Origin: Nocardia sp. NBC_00565
GTDB taxonomy: Bacteria; Actinomycetota; Actinomycetes; Mycobacteriales; Mycobacteriaceae
Length of the DNA stretch: 64,000 nt
Direction of reading: 5' to 3'
Assembly: GCF_036345915.1 (NCBI RefSeq)
Contig: NZ_CP107785.1
Coordinates: 6,386,001 to 6,450,000 of the forward strand
Positions 35,590 to 44,662 of this stretch are shown in pieces; positions within the stretch are counted from its first letter, which is position 1; each line of letters starts with the position of its first letter. Under the pieces are notes generated by a model that did not search any database, was not told the DNA's origin, and saw only the letters and a program-made list of their open reading frames with translations. The position numbers were made by a program, and so were the translations under genes.

Positions 35590-36300
35590 TCACGCAGCGA
35601 TCTTCGCGCGATATGGTCGCGGCGTCGCAATTATGGGGAGTACGGTGATCGACTGTTTGCGCAGTCCCATCGCGGCGGCGGCCAGCGCGGCGCCGAAGGC
35701 GGAGAGAGCACTGAGCGTCGCGCTGAGGTCGAGCCCAGCACTGGCGATTCGGTGCTCGCCCAGCCCGAGGTTCGACGCCACGTCATTGCCGAAGAGCCAG
35801 CTGAAGAGTCCGGCATTAGCGGCGGATTCGGTAAGTTCGCGTAGCTCCGGCGCCTTGCTGTTGAGATAGAGCAAGGTGATGAGCGCGAAGAGAGCCGCAG
35901 CGCCGCTGGTGCCCATGACCAGGCGGGACAGCGTCTGGCTGCGCACCCGGAAATACAGCACGACCGAGAAGACGGTGCCGGCGACTGCCATGGCGGTGAG
36001 GACGGCCCATGCACCGCTGATGCTCACCGCGTCCTGCCCGCCCGATTGCGAACTGCTGCTGGTGAAGCCGTCGATTCGGCCGAAGGCATTGGCGCTGACC
36101 TTGCCGTTCGGTCCCGATGCCGAAACCCAGGGCTGGAACAGCAATAGGAACGTCAGCAGGCTCAGGCCCGCGGCGCACAGGTAACCCCAGTCGGATCGTA
36201 GATCGAAACGTTGCGCGGTCAGTTCGCGAATGCGATAGCCACTGTTCTCGGACGGGACGAGCTGAACTTCATTGACTTGCCAAGGCGTTGCGTATGCCAT
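35590..36300 (-). CDS. Hypothetical four-helix membrane protein
   Basis: Not recognised. The protein (about 236 residues from ATG 36300) has a polar N-terminus of about 35 residues and four predicted membrane helices: GYLCAAGLSLLTFLLLFQPW, AWAVLTAMAVAGTVFSVVLYF, AALFALITLLYL and a last Ala-rich one near the C-terminus. Between helices 1 and 2 is a Ser/Gly-rich loop with SSSSQSGGQD. A GTG at 36348 could be an earlier start. It resembles small actinobacterial membrane proteins of unknown role. Confidence 0.65.
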   Translation of the reverse strand: MAYATPWQVNEVQLVPSENSGYRIRELTAQRFDLRSDWGYLCAAGLSLLTFLLLFQPWVSASGPNGKVSANAFGRIDGFTSSSSQSGGQDAVSISGAWAVLTAMAVAGTVFSVVLYFRVRSQTLSRLVMGTSGAAALFALITLLYLNSKAPELRELTESAANAGLFSWLFGNDVASNLGLGEHRIASAGLDLSATLSALSAFGAALAAAAMGLRKQSITVLPIIATPRPYRAKIAA

Positions 36301-36981
36301 TTCTAACCACACCTGCTGCGCCGCTGCCTGATCAGAGGAAGCGGGCACTGCGGGGCATGTCCTCCTGAGGGACCGAATAAAAGGAATTGGTCAGGACGAC
36401 ATCGTCCTGTTAACAGGAAGTTACGTTATGCCGCCACGCTCCGAAGGGGCAACGTGATCCCCTGCACAGACGACAGCGCTGTACCCACCCCGAAAGCCCT
36501 GGTCCGAGCGCCGCTCAGCCGGATAGCTTCGGTGAATCCTGCTCTCTCGTAGGTGTTTTCGTAGCTCTCGTGCTGCTGCGGCAACCGAGCCGGTGCGGCG
36601 ATGGTTGCGATGGCGTCGGCGCGCCGGTTGTGACCCGATCAACAGCTCCGGCAATGGATTCGGGCTACTGACTACCCAGTAGTAACTGGAATCGGCCCTG
36701 GAGTCCGTCCAGTAGCGATTCGAGGCCGACCGCGAATGCGACTCGATCGATGCGCTGCTGCCGGTCGGCGAGTACGTGCGGTAGCAGTTGGTGAATTCGG
36801 GTCCCCGCCGACCACTCCTGGTGCGACGCAAGGTTCCCAGATCTGGGAGGCCGCGAATACGCGGTCGTCAACTGCCGCCGTAGGTTCGGCACGGCAGCAG
36901 CAACGGTGCCCGAGTTCGGGTGCCGAGCGTGCGGGGTGAACCCGGACGCTAGATGTCACTTGCAAGAGGAAAGGTGCCACA
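36301..36981. other. Long intergenic region, mostly empty
   Basis: No intact gene is supported. It contains the probable TetR remnant described separately (36665-36793) and, at the right end, the AGAGGAAAGG ribosome-binding site (36965-36974) of the SapA-like gene. Confidence 0.4.
36665..36793 (-). pseudogene. Probable remnant of a TetR-family C-terminus
   Basis: A stretch reading HQLLPHVLADRQQRIDRVAF, then AVGLESLLDGLQGRF and a stop resembles the last helices of TetR regulators (the AFAxGLExLLDGL pattern). The expected helix-turn-helix part is not present upstream. The assignment rests on a short pattern only. Confidence 0.3.
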
Positions 36982-37386
36982 TTGATCAACGCCAGAAAGC
37001 CGATCGCCGTGTGTGCGGCCGCAATCGGGATCACTGCCGGGGTGGCGGTATTCCTCCCGGCCACTGCGTCCGCGGCAACATATGACGGCCAGTGCGGTGC
37101 AGGCTTCAAGGTGATCGACTCACACGATTTGAAGGGCGGCACGGTCTTTCTGACCTACAACGGTAGGACCAACTGCGTGGTCACCGTGCGGGACAAGGCG
37201 GGCGAGCCGATATCGATGGGCGCCGCTGTGCGGCAGTCGAAGGACCACTCCCAGGTGGTCATCAACGACGACCGCCAATTCACCGACTTCGCTTATGCGA
37301 AGGTCGAGGCGGAAGGCAAGTGCATCGACTGGGGCGGCCGCATCAAGGACGACCTCTGGGAGGAATTCGGCGTGCACTGCGGGTGA
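36982..37386 (+). CDS. Secreted protein similar to spore-associated protein A (SapA)
   Basis: A 134-residue exported protein. It has a signal peptide with basic start, hydrophobic core (AVCAAAIGITAGVAVFL) and a predicted signal-peptidase I site after ASA near residue 31. The mature part has Cys in YDGQCGAGFKVIDS, GRTNCVVTVRD, GKCIDWGG and the terminal GVHCG, the spacing seen in Streptomyces SapA, probably two disulfides. The start is TTG at 36982 with AGAGGAAAGG at 36965-36974, 7 nt upstream. Its role outside sporulating actinobacteria is unknown. Confidence 0.75.
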   Translation: MINARKPIAVCAAAIGITAGVAVFLPATASAATYDGQCGAGFKVIDSHDLKGGTVFLTYNGRTNCVVTVRDKAGEPISMGAAVRQSKDHSQVVINDDRQFTDFAYAKVEAEGKCIDWGGRIKDDLWEEFGVHCG

Positions 37387-37551
37387 CTGAGCCTCGATCC
37401 ACCGACGGCCTTGTGGCAGGCCGGCCCAATCGGCAGGCAGATCAGCGAACGGCAACGTAGAGGTTTCGCTCTGCCATCGAATGGCGTTGATCGACACGCG
37501 AATTAGGTGTTCGTTGCCATTGTGCCAGTCCGGGTACGCAGAATTGTCGGC

Positions 37552-38031
37552 GTGACCGGTGGTTCGAATCAACCGTTATTGTTCCTGGACGTCGATGGGA
37601 CATTGCTTCCCTACCGCGCTACCGCTTCGTCGGTGAGCAAGGTGGACTGGTCTACCTGGCAGCAGCCATCGAATCCGATCCTGTCCCGGCTGACCCGAAG
37701 CCTCGGCGACCGACTGCTGGCACTGGGCTGTGAACTGATGTGGGCCACCGGGTGGGGCGAGGACGCCAACCGCGTCCTCGCTCCGATCCTCGGTCTGCCA
37801 CAGCTGCCGGTGGTGACATTGCCCGAATATCCCAACGGCGACTACTACGACGATGAGTTGCATTGGAAGACCAGAACTTTGGTCAGCCTGGCCGCCGGAC
37901 GCTCATTCATCTGGATCGACGACGAGATCAGACAGCAGGATCGGACTTGGGTCTGCGGGAACCACCCCGGCCGCGCCCTCCTCCGAGCTGCGGCGCACCG
38001 ACAAACCGGTACACGACGCCGTCAAGGGTGA
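37552..38031 (+). CDS. HAD-superfamily phosphatase-like protein, C-terminus apparently replaced
   Basis: HAD motif I is intact as LLFLDVDGTLLPYR, and later FIWIDDEIRQQD supplies the acidic motif IV, as in the short HAD domain of Swiss-army-knife RNA repair-type proteins. After GNHPGRALL (about 37980) the frame continues with low-complexity basic residues and a stop. At the same point the next frame begins to read as part of the neighbouring toxin-like protein. I infer a deletion junction that removed the HAD C-terminus and the toxin N-terminus. The start is GTG at 37552. Confidence 0.65.
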   Translation: MTGGSNQPLLFLDVDGTLLPYRATASSVSKVDWSTWQQPSNPILSRLTRSLGDRLLALGCELMWATGWGEDANRVLAPILGLPQLPVVTLPEYPNGDYYDDELHWKTRTLVSLAAGRSFIWIDDEIRQQDRTWVCGNHPGRALLRAAAHRQTGTRRRQG

Positions 38032-38041
38032 ATGTGCAGGC

Positions 38042-39245
38042 ATGGCCGGGGACGCCCCCGGATGCAAGCAATGGGGCGAAGCGTACGACCAGTACGCACG
38101 CGACACTATGCAGACCTGCACACACCTGGCCGACGCCCTCACCAACTTCGGCAACGTCCTCTACGCGAATGGCTACAAATACGCGATCGCAGACAACGCC
38201 AAACCCCAGCGACCAACTCTCCGCCAGGTCTCCGAGTACAAGGTAACCATCCCGCTCCGTCCACGACAACGGCGACGGCGTCAAACACAACGGTGGCGTA
38301 GAGGAGTTCTTCAACGAACTCACTGCGAAGATCGTCAGTACCTTCGGGAAACTTCCCAACGGTGACGTCGACAAACTCTCCAAGGCCGCAGACACGTGGA
38401 AAACCTTCGCCAACCACGTGACCATCACCGGAGCTGCGGCCAAGATCGGCGGGATCTCCGCGTTGTTCGACGATATGGATGCGGCAGAGAATCGCGCCAA
38501 GATCCAGGAACACTTCGGGACACTGAAGTCCAGCGCCGATCTCCTGGCCTCCGCGTCCCTCAATGTCGCCGCCCCTGTTGCGGGCTATCACAGCTCGACA
38601 GTCGAAGTCGGCGAAGGCATCAAGACGGCGATGACCACCTTCGCCTGGGCCGTCGGGCTGCTGGTCACCGGCGCCATCGTCGGAGCGATCTTCAGCTTCG
38701 GCGGCAGTCTCGCGGTCGCCGGCGGCGGTGTCGCCCTCGCTGTTGAGGACACGATCGCCACCATTCGCGGCCTCTACACGACAAAGCGGCTCTTCCAAAT
38801 CCTCAAGATCACCCTGGCTGCGAGCGTCGCCGTCGGTGTCATCGACGCCTTCGGCAAGGTCCCCGACCTCACCGCCACACTCACCAAACTGGCCGCCATC
38901 ATCGCCATGAAGGCCCTCATCGACGACAACAGCCCTACAGCGGCGCCAGCCCTAGGCGGGAACGATCCGATTACACAAGAGATCGCGAAGAAGATCGCCG
39001 AACACGCAAATGGACGTGCCGCGCAGGGAGATGGCTCACACTACGTACCCGGCGTAGGCGCCGCGGAACTTCCCGAGTACGTTCGCAAGGTCCTCGACGG
39101 CGAGGTACCAACGGAGGTAAAGCATCTCCCCAGGGGCCGAACGGCATATTGGGATCCGGAGAAAGGTGCTGTAGTCATCGAGGATGGAGATGGAGGAACC
39201 GTGTTCACGCCAAAGGACGGACGCGAGTACTTCGACGGCCTGTGA
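38042..39245 (+). pseudogene. Polymorphic toxin-type protein, N-truncated and frameshifted
   Basis: The locus reads in two frames. From about 37990 to 38250 one frame gives MAGDAPGCKQWGEAYDQYAR, then TCTHLADALTNFGNVLYANG. From about 38250 the frame one base later continues VHDNGDGVKHNGGVEEFF, KLPNGDVDKLSKAADTWKTF and onwards to the stop at 39245; in that frame a TAA at 38244 blocks upstream reading. Together they resemble long ESX-type exported proteins of Nocardia: a helical N-terminal segment, a Gly/Ala-rich hydrophobic region (about 38630-38860, two membrane-like helices) and a C-terminal module. The C-terminal module (about 39040-39245) contains LPRGRTAYWDPEKGAVVIED and GGTVFTPKDGREYFDGL and looks like a toxin domain. 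The true N-terminus appears lost. Confidence 0.65.
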
Positions 39246-39247
39246 CA

Positions 39248-39733
39248 ATGACTTGGATTGACAGGAAGGACCCGGAGAAGATGTCAGCACCGGACCCCGG
39301 ACATTATCGAGAGCATCTCGTCAGCGCAGAAAATTTCCAGGTTATTCGGCAGCTAACATTCGAGCTGGCTAATGTGCCCCGAGAACCGATGGTCGAGTTG
39401 GGATGGAATCCGAAGAACGGCGATTATCTGAAACAACTCGCCCGATCGGTGCCATCTCAGATCACAGCTCCTACCCGGGTTAAGCTCGTTATCCTCGATG
39501 AGGAAATTAACGATCCGACCTCGCCGGGCCGCTCCTCTGTCTCCCAGGAAGAACCCGAATCACCGAGCGATATCGTGAGATACTTACCCAAGTCGATCGC
39601 GGCCGTGTATCCGAAGCTATTGAGAGCCGCTTTTGAAGCTCTGGGAGAGCTTGAAACACGCTATCGAACAGGATATTACGAAGCCGAAGTAGCAGAGGCC
39701 CTGAATGCAATTGATGGCGTCAGCGGAAATTAA
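39248..39733 (+). CDS. Putative immunity protein for the upstream toxin
   Basis: A 161-residue acidic soluble protein of no recognised family, starting 2 nt after the stop of the toxin-like gene. A second start (ATG 39281) has GGAAGGA and GGAG upstream and may be the real one. Sequence includes FQVIRQLTFELANVPREP and a C-terminal helix pair ending AEVAEALNAIDGV. The AT-richer composition, the position directly after a C-terminal toxin module and the lack of homology to anything I know are typical of orphan immunity genes. The function is inferred from context only. Confidence 0.55.
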   Translation: MTWIDRKDPEKMSAPDPGHYREHLVSAENFQVIRQLTFELANVPREPMVELGWNPKNGDYLKQLARSVPSQITAPTRVKLVILDEEINDPTSPGRSSVSQEEPESPSDIVRYLPKSIAAVYPKLLRAAFEALGELETRYRTGYYEAEVAEALNAIDGVSGN

Positions 39734-40598
39734 ATGGGATTAAATAATCCCAGCCGCACACTGATTACCCCTTGTTCCCCACATCGAATGACATAAATTC
39801 GACGTGATCGAACACACATCGCCAGCGAATTCGCCGAACTAACGGGTTCAAGTCCCACCTGCACTCGTCTTTCCGACACATCCGCCAACTTCCACTCTCC
39901 GAGACTCGGCAGCAGCATCCGCCGCCGCCGAACTGCGACTCCGCCAACGACCGAGCAACCATGGTCACCACTGCGAGCCAGAACCTTCTGCCCCGGGCAC
40001 TCACCAACGACCGGCCAAGCCCATCGACGACACCATCGGGCCCGAGCTCAGATCATCATCACCATTCCCACTCCCCGCTTCGACACCGGCTTGGCCTAAC
40101 GGGCCGGACGGAGGAACGCTGAACCTCAGCGGGCATAGCGCCGCCGGTCCAGGTACCCGCCTGACGGTCGTAGCACACCCAGAGGCCGAAGAGTGGTCCG
40201 GAACGCATGACTGCACGAGGCGGGCCGAGTTCGCTTGTACTCCGGTACTTGAGTTCCCCTCGGGCGGCGTTTCACAGAATTCCGACGATCGGCGGCCCGC
40301 GATCGGTCGCCTGGCCCGCTGTCGCCTGGCCCGCTGTCGTATGGAGCCGGTTCGTGAGCTGCGGGTTTGCTATTGAAATACCGGGACAGTTTCACCGCGT
40401 CGTTAGAATTGAGCCATGAGCAATCCGATGACGCAGCCACCGGGATCCAAGTGGTCCCGGTTCAGCGGCGTCGTTGGAGGAGGACGTGCGGCTGACGCGC
40501 ATTATCAGTCGGTCGTACAGCACGCGGATTTGCACTCTTCCTCGCCCGTCTTCAGGGATTTCGCCAAACGCAATTAGGTGGAAATGCTTCGGGACGAC
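39734..40598. other. Long intergenic region with small repeats
   Basis: No confident gene is seen. It contains a T-arm-like stretch GGGTTCAAGTCCC at 39844-39856, reminiscent of a tRNA 3' part but without the rest of a tRNA. There is also a 15-bp tandem duplication GTCGCCTGGCCCGCT at 40306-40335. A small open frame at 40416-40577 is listed separately. Confidence 0.4.
40416..40577 (+). CDS. Possible 53-residue hypothetical peptide
   Basis: An open frame MSNPMTQPPGSKWSRF... ending RDFAKRN, with no strong ribosome-binding site (GAATTGAGCC before the ATG). No family is recognised. It is reported because it is the only reasonable short frame in this gap, and it could be spurious. Confidence 0.22.
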   Translation: MSNPMTQPPGSKWSRFSGVVGGGRAADAHYQSVVQHADLHSSSPVFRDFAKRN

Positions 40599-41417
40599 CT
40601 AGAGTGCGCGGTCGAGAATCAAGCGGGCGAGGGCGTCGCGGTCCTCGAGCATCGCGATATGCCCTACTCCGCGAAGGTATTCCAGCTTGGCACCCGGCAC
40701 CGCCTCATACTGGTGCGCCGATGCTGGGTCCCAACGAGGGTCGGAATCCCCGAAGATCACGAGGAGGGGCTTTCCGGCGTCGATGAGGCGTTGGGGCACG
40801 GTCCGCGCGGCGATGTAGTCGACGTTGGCGGCGAGAATCGCGCGGAAAGCTCGATAAGACGTCCTTCGCAAGTCGGCCACAGCCCCGTCGGGCACCGTGA
40901 TCGGGGCCGCCGCAGTCGCTGCCAGTCCGCGGCGGATCATCGAGTCGGTACGGATCGCCCACACGAGCGGACCGAAGGGCGGCGAGGCGAGAACCCGGAT
41001 GATCGCTGGCTCGGGGAGAAGCGCTGCGTGACTCGGCCCCGTGCTGACCAGGACCAGCTCGCCGACCAGGTCTGGACGACGCTCCACGAGGGCGGTAGCG
41101 ACATACCCTCCGCTGGAGTGACCGACCACCTTCAGATTTCGGACGCCGAGCTCGTCCAACACCGTCGCCGTCCGATCCGCCTGCTGCGCAACGGCATACG
41201 TCGACGCTGGCTCGGACTGGCCGCATCCCGGAAGGTCGATCGTGATCACCCGATACTCCGTAGCGAGCGACGGCACCACCGGTGCCCACATCGAACCGGT
41301 TGCGCCCGAACCATGGATGAGTAACAAGGGCGGTGCCGCCGGGTTCCCGTCGATGACGACGTGCAACCCGCGGACTGTCGTGTCATCGCGTGTTCGGGTG
41401 GGACTCGATTCGCTCAT
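40599..41417 (-). CDS. Alpha/beta hydrolase
   Basis: A 272-residue serine hydrolase-like protein: LLLIHGSGATGSMWAPV (oxyanion region), the nucleophile elbow VVGHSSGGYVA with Ser, LLVIFGDSDPRWDP for the acid, and GVGHIAMLEDRD for the His. It belongs to the broad esterase/peroxidase group and the substrate is unknown. It is divergent from an AraC-family regulator over a 78-bp gap, a common hydrolase/regulator arrangement, so it is probably the regulator's target. Confidence 0.85.
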   Translation of the reverse strand: MSESSPTRTRDDTTVRGLHVVIDGNPAAPPLLLIHGSGATGSMWAPVVPSLATEYRVITIDLPGCGQSEPASTYAVAQQADRTATVLDELGVRNLKVVGHSSGGYVATALVERRPDLVGELVLVSTGPSHAALLPEPAIIRVLASPPFGPLVWAIRTDSMIRRGLAATAAAPITVPDGAVADLRRTSYRAFRAILAANVDYIAARTVPQRLIDAGKPLLVIFGDSDPRWDPASAHQYEAVPGAKLEYLRGVGHIAMLEDRDALARLILDRAL

Positions 41418-41482
41418 ACCGACAGCTTCGTCGCGGGCTCGTCACGCCGTATTGGACGAATGTCACGTTATCCCGCTCCGGC

Positions 41483-41488
41483 TAGCCT
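41483..41488 (+). promoter_or_regulatory. -10 box of leaderless araC promoter
   Basis: TAGCCT lies seven bases before the ATG at 41496. The upstream 78-bp gap is shared with the divergent hydrolase, whose promoter must overlap this one. Confidence 0.45.
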
Positions 41489-41495
41489 GGGATGC

Positions 41496-42320
41496 ATGAC
41501 CGCAACGGGCAGATTGGACTGGAGTCGGGTCGACGTCGCCGTCCCGGTCCGACCACCGACTCCGGGAGTCCAGATGGCGGGTTTCCGGTACCACCAAGTT
41601 GCCCCTGTTGACATCACGATGATCCCGCATCCCTTGGTCACGCTCCTGCTCGATCTCAGCGAGCACGGAGTCATCTCCGACGTTCTCGGGCGCCCGGTCA
41701 CGGGGAACGCGATCGTCGGCCTCCGTGCCGGCGCCTTACGCATCACCAGCGCAGGGGCCGGCGACGTCCTGCAGATCCGCGTGTCCCCCGTCATCGCCGC
41801 AGCGATTCTCCGAGACACCGACATCATCGGCGGCACCGTGACACCGCTGCCGGAACTGTGGGGCAGCCGCGCTGCCATCTTGACCGAGCGACTCCGTTCG
41901 ACGCCGTCGTGGGACGACCGGTTCGCAATCGCAGCCGCGTTCCTTCGAAGCCGGGTACCTCGCGGATTCGGTGTAGCACCCGAGATCACGTACGCCTGGG
42001 ACCAGACCGTCCGCACCAGAGGCCTGCTCCGCATCGAGGCCCTTGCCGCAGAGACCGGCTGGACCCGCCAACGACTCTGGTCTCGCTTCCGCACCCATAT
42101 CGGGGTCTCGCCCAAGCATGCGTCCGAACTCGTCCGCTTCGACCATGCCGCCCATCTCCTAGCGACAGGGCGCTCGCCTGCGGATGCCGCCGTCGAGGCC
42201 GGCTACGCCGACCAATCCCATCTTCACCGTCGAACCAAGGCGATTACCGATATGACCCCCACCGTCGTCGCGAGGGCACCGTGGCTCGCGATCGATGAAG
42301 TCGCCTGGCCGACAACCTGA
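41496..42320 (+). CDS. AraC-family transcriptional regulator
   Basis: A 274-residue regulator. The N-terminal part (about 1-150) is a cupin-like effector domain of the DUF6597/AraC type (GFRYHQVAPVDITMIPHPLV). The C-terminal AraC double HTH (about 170-265) contains LRIEALAAETGWTRQRLWSRF and SPADAAVEAGYADQSHLHRR, with a final MTPTVVAR. It starts at ATG 41496 with a leaderless-type -10 box. It probably controls the divergent alpha/beta hydrolase. Confidence 0.88.
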   Translation: MTATGRLDWSRVDVAVPVRPPTPGVQMAGFRYHQVAPVDITMIPHPLVTLLLDLSEHGVISDVLGRPVTGNAIVGLRAGALRITSAGAGDVLQIRVSPVIAAAILRDTDIIGGTVTPLPELWGSRAAILTERLRSTPSWDDRFAIAAAFLRSRVPRGFGVAPEITYAWDQTVRTRGLLRIEALAAETGWTRQRLWSRFRTHIGVSPKHASELVRFDHAAHLLATGRSPADAAVEAGYADQSHLHRRTKAITDMTPTVVARAPWLAIDEVAWPTT

Positions 42321-42463
42321 TCCCCGCAGCCGAACGAACATCGACCGCCTATCCGAGGGGCACATGTGGACCGGACTGAGCACGACTCGTCCCGCGAGGT
42401 CAGCCTGCGGTCCCGCCAGATCTGCTGGGGTCGCGATTCCCGTTGCGGGCCGGTCTGCTTCGT

Positions 42464-42667
42464 TCAGACTGCGCTTCGTGCCGACAACGCCCCAAGTGCC
42501 CGTATGGCCTCCGCGGTTTCCCGCTGGGCTTCCGCCTGTGCGAGGGCGGCATGTGCCTGCGCCTGAGCGATCACGTTCCGCCGCTCCGCTCCGCTGACCG
42601 CCGCCCCGGCGGTGAGGCCACTGAGCAGTGCCTCGGCGCGCTGCTTGTGAGTGGTGTAGTCATCCAT
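42464..42667 (-). CDS. Small Ala/Gln-rich helical protein
   Basis: A 67-residue protein starting MDDYTTHKQRAEALL, then a long amphipathic helix (AQAQAHAALAQAEAQRETAEA) ending in a short Ala/Leu tail. Similar small proteins starting MDDYTTH are, from memory, common in Nocardia; no function is known. The longer frame upstream has no support. Confidence 0.55.
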   Translation of the reverse strand: MDDYTTHKQRAEALLSGLTAGAAVSGAERRNVIAQAQAHAALAQAEAQRETAEAIRALGALSARSAV

Positions 42668-43015
42668 CGGGCGATTCTCGCACCCTGCCCCATCGTGGGC
42701 GATCCACACCGGTGTTGAACCGTTTGCGCGAATGTGGCGTCCGTACCCGCGACACACACGGGCGGGCTCAGTCTTGACATCAATCCAAGACGACCAGGCG
42801 AACTCCCACTTGTTGCTGGCACGGCTTGTGGGCGCTGTGGTCTGTCCTGACACAGCGCTTCCGACTTAATCAACACCAAGCCAGAACAGAGCACCTGCGG
42901 AACTAGAATAAAAAAACAGCCGCTGAGCAGGCGATATAGATACTGATGCGACCGTGGACCCATGTTCAAATCGCAACAAAACACCTGGCCAAAGCCGCTA
43001 TTCGTATCTTCTCGG

Positions 43016-43088
43016 TGGAGCTAAGGGGAATCGAACCCCTGACCTTCTCGATGCGAACGAGACGCGCTACCAACTGCGCTATAGCCCC
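43016..43088 (-). tRNA. tRNA-Ala (anticodon CGC)
   Basis: A full 73-nt cloverleaf can be folded on the minus strand: acceptor GGGGCTA / TAGCTCC with the alanine identity pair G3:U70, anticodon stem TCTCG/CGAGA with loop TTCGCAT (anticodon CGC), T-arm AGGGG-TTCGATT-CCCCT, discriminator A. CCA is not encoded. The 3' end faces the accessory region, a position often used by integrating elements, but no matching attachment duplicate was found. Confidence 0.95.
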
Positions 43089-43192
43089 GTGCGGCTCCGG
43101 GGAACCGCGCTGTGACACTGTATCAGGCGGGGTGGCCAGGTTCCGAATCGTGTGGGTGACCTGGGCAGATGCTGGATGGGGCTGGGGGGAGA

Positions 43193-44293
43193 TCAGGCGC
43201 CTGCGGCGCGGCGCATATCGCCGCTGGTGCCGCGGCGTAGGGCGCGGGCGGTGGCGGCGTCGAAGGTTTCCAGGTGTTCGAACATGGGGTCTTCGTCGTC
43301 GGGTTCGATGAGGGCGGAGCGGCGGCGTAGGGCGCGGGCGGTGTCGCGGTCCATGACGCGCTGTTGGGCGCGCTGCTCGGCTTGCCGTTCGTCCTCGACC
43401 TGCTCGCCCCGGCTGCGAGCGAGGCGGGCGAGGCGGCGGCGGCGGATCTCCTCCTCCATGCGGACCTGCTTGCGTAGGTACGCCAGATAGGTCACCAGCA
43501 CGAGGCCCGACACACCGCAGCCCCACCAGAACAGGTGGCTCACGGCCACGCCGAGGCCGCCGAAGGCAAGGGTGGCCAGGATGAGGCCGAGCACGGCGCG
43601 CTGCCGGAAGGTGTAGCGGGCCGCGCGGGCGATGGCGTCGGCCTCCGGGTCGAAGCCGCCGCGGCCGCGCCGGGTGGGGACGAAATCGGGGTCGGCCGAA
43701 TCGAATTCGTCGTCGGAGTCGGTGACGCGAGCGGGCGGCGCCGTCCGGGCCGAGGGGATCCTGGCACCGGTCGGTTCGGCGTGCTCTACGGCCACCAGGT
43801 CATCATCGGCCGTCGCGCGGACCTTCGCAGCCGTTCGGGCGGTAGCGATCTCGGCATCGCCGGAATCGACATCGTCGAATTCGGGGTCGGCATCGTCGAA
43901 TTCGTCATCGGCCGGGTCGAATTCGTCGACTTCGCCGTCCCTGTCGTCGATTTCGGAATCGGATACCCCGGACCTGATTTCGGGCGGGTTGTCCGCGGGA
44001 TTGTCATTCGCCGCACTGACCTGCTCGTCGGCCGGTGTGGTCATCCGGTCCTCCGCATCATCGCTGTGGGAAAGCTTTCTCTGCACTCGGGTCGGCCGGT
44101 AATCCGGGTCACTGTCGTGCCCCGCGGCCGGTCCACTCTTCGTGCGCCGCTTGGAACCTCCGCGGTGCAATACGCGGGTCGCCAACGCCGCGTCGGTCGT
44201 CTGCCGGATCCTCGGATGCCGGTCGGCCAGGATCGGGAACAGCACGAAGACCCAGAGCACGACCAGGCCAATCCATAGGATCGAATTCGGCAT
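43193..44293 (-). CDS. glpR: GlpR-like divisome membrane protein (Glp receptor / SepX)
   Basis: A 366-residue membrane protein with an N-terminal helix (SILWIGLVVLWVFVLFPILA) directly followed by DRHPRIRQ. Next come a long acidic disordered linker (about 80-190), a pair of helices (about 232-272) and a basic coiled coil rich in Arg/Glu (about 280-340). This layout and its position close to the gephyrin-like gene match the Rv0996/GlpR/SepX family, which binds Glp and links cell division to polar growth in Corynebacteriales. The ATG at 44293 has GGAGG upstream. The tRNA-Ala gene lies downstream. Confidence 0.8.
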   Translation of the reverse strand: MPNSILWIGLVVLWVFVLFPILADRHPRIRQTTDAALATRVLHRGGSKRRTKSGPAAGHDSDPDYRPTRVQRKLSHSDDAEDRMTTPADEQVSAANDNPADNPPEIRSGVSDSEIDDRDGEVDEFDPADDEFDDADPEFDDVDSGDAEIATARTAAKVRATADDDLVAVEHAEPTGARIPSARTAPPARVTDSDDEFDSADPDFVPTRRGRGGFDPEADAIARAARYTFRQRAVLGLILATLAFGGLGVAVSHLFWWGCGVSGLVLVTYLAYLRKQVRMEEEIRRRRLARLARSRGEQVEDERQAEQRAQQRVMDRDTARALRRRSALIEPDDEDPMFEHLETFDAATARALRRGTSGDMRRAAGA

Positions 44294-44662
44294 CTCGCCT
44301 CAGCACCTCCGTCCCCGCCGCATCGTCCATTCGACCGGGTCGCACCGCGCCCCGTCGCAGTGCGTTCGCTCGCCGCGAACGCATCGGACGGAGGGACGTC
44401 CGGTCGCCGCGAGACGTATTCGGAGTTCGCACCGGGCGCCTCACAGCCGATCCTTTCGAGCGACCCGCGAGCAATCGCCACGGGCCACTGTCGGTGGCGC
44501 AAGACGCACCTCCGACGTCCGTAGGTTAATTCTGTGTCGCACCAAGTTCGGTCAGGCGCGCCGTGCACATACGCCACACCTGTCACAGTTCCACCATTTG
44601 CGCCGCGCGTCGAAGCACCCGGGCGCGTCGGAAACGGCACGAACGTACAGATATCCGCAGAT
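44294..44662. other. Intergenic region between rimJ and glpR
   Basis: No gene is supported. It contains a degenerate copy of the dispersed hairpin repeat (44454-44486) and the GGAGG ribosome-binding region of glpR near its left end. Confidence 0.5.
44454..44486. repeat. Single degenerate copy of the 35-bp hairpin repeat
   Basis: TTTCGAGCGACCCGCGAGCA, then ATCGCCACGGGCC aligns over its whole length with the unit of the 6136-6340 array, with about five substitutions. The arms AGCGA and TCGCc remain largely complementary. Confidence 0.7.

Noticed and set aside
40126..40440. Minus-strand frame of about 104 codons
   Set aside because: It contains the 15-bp tandem duplication and Gly/Ser/Pro/Asp repeats typical of non-coding high-GC sequence.
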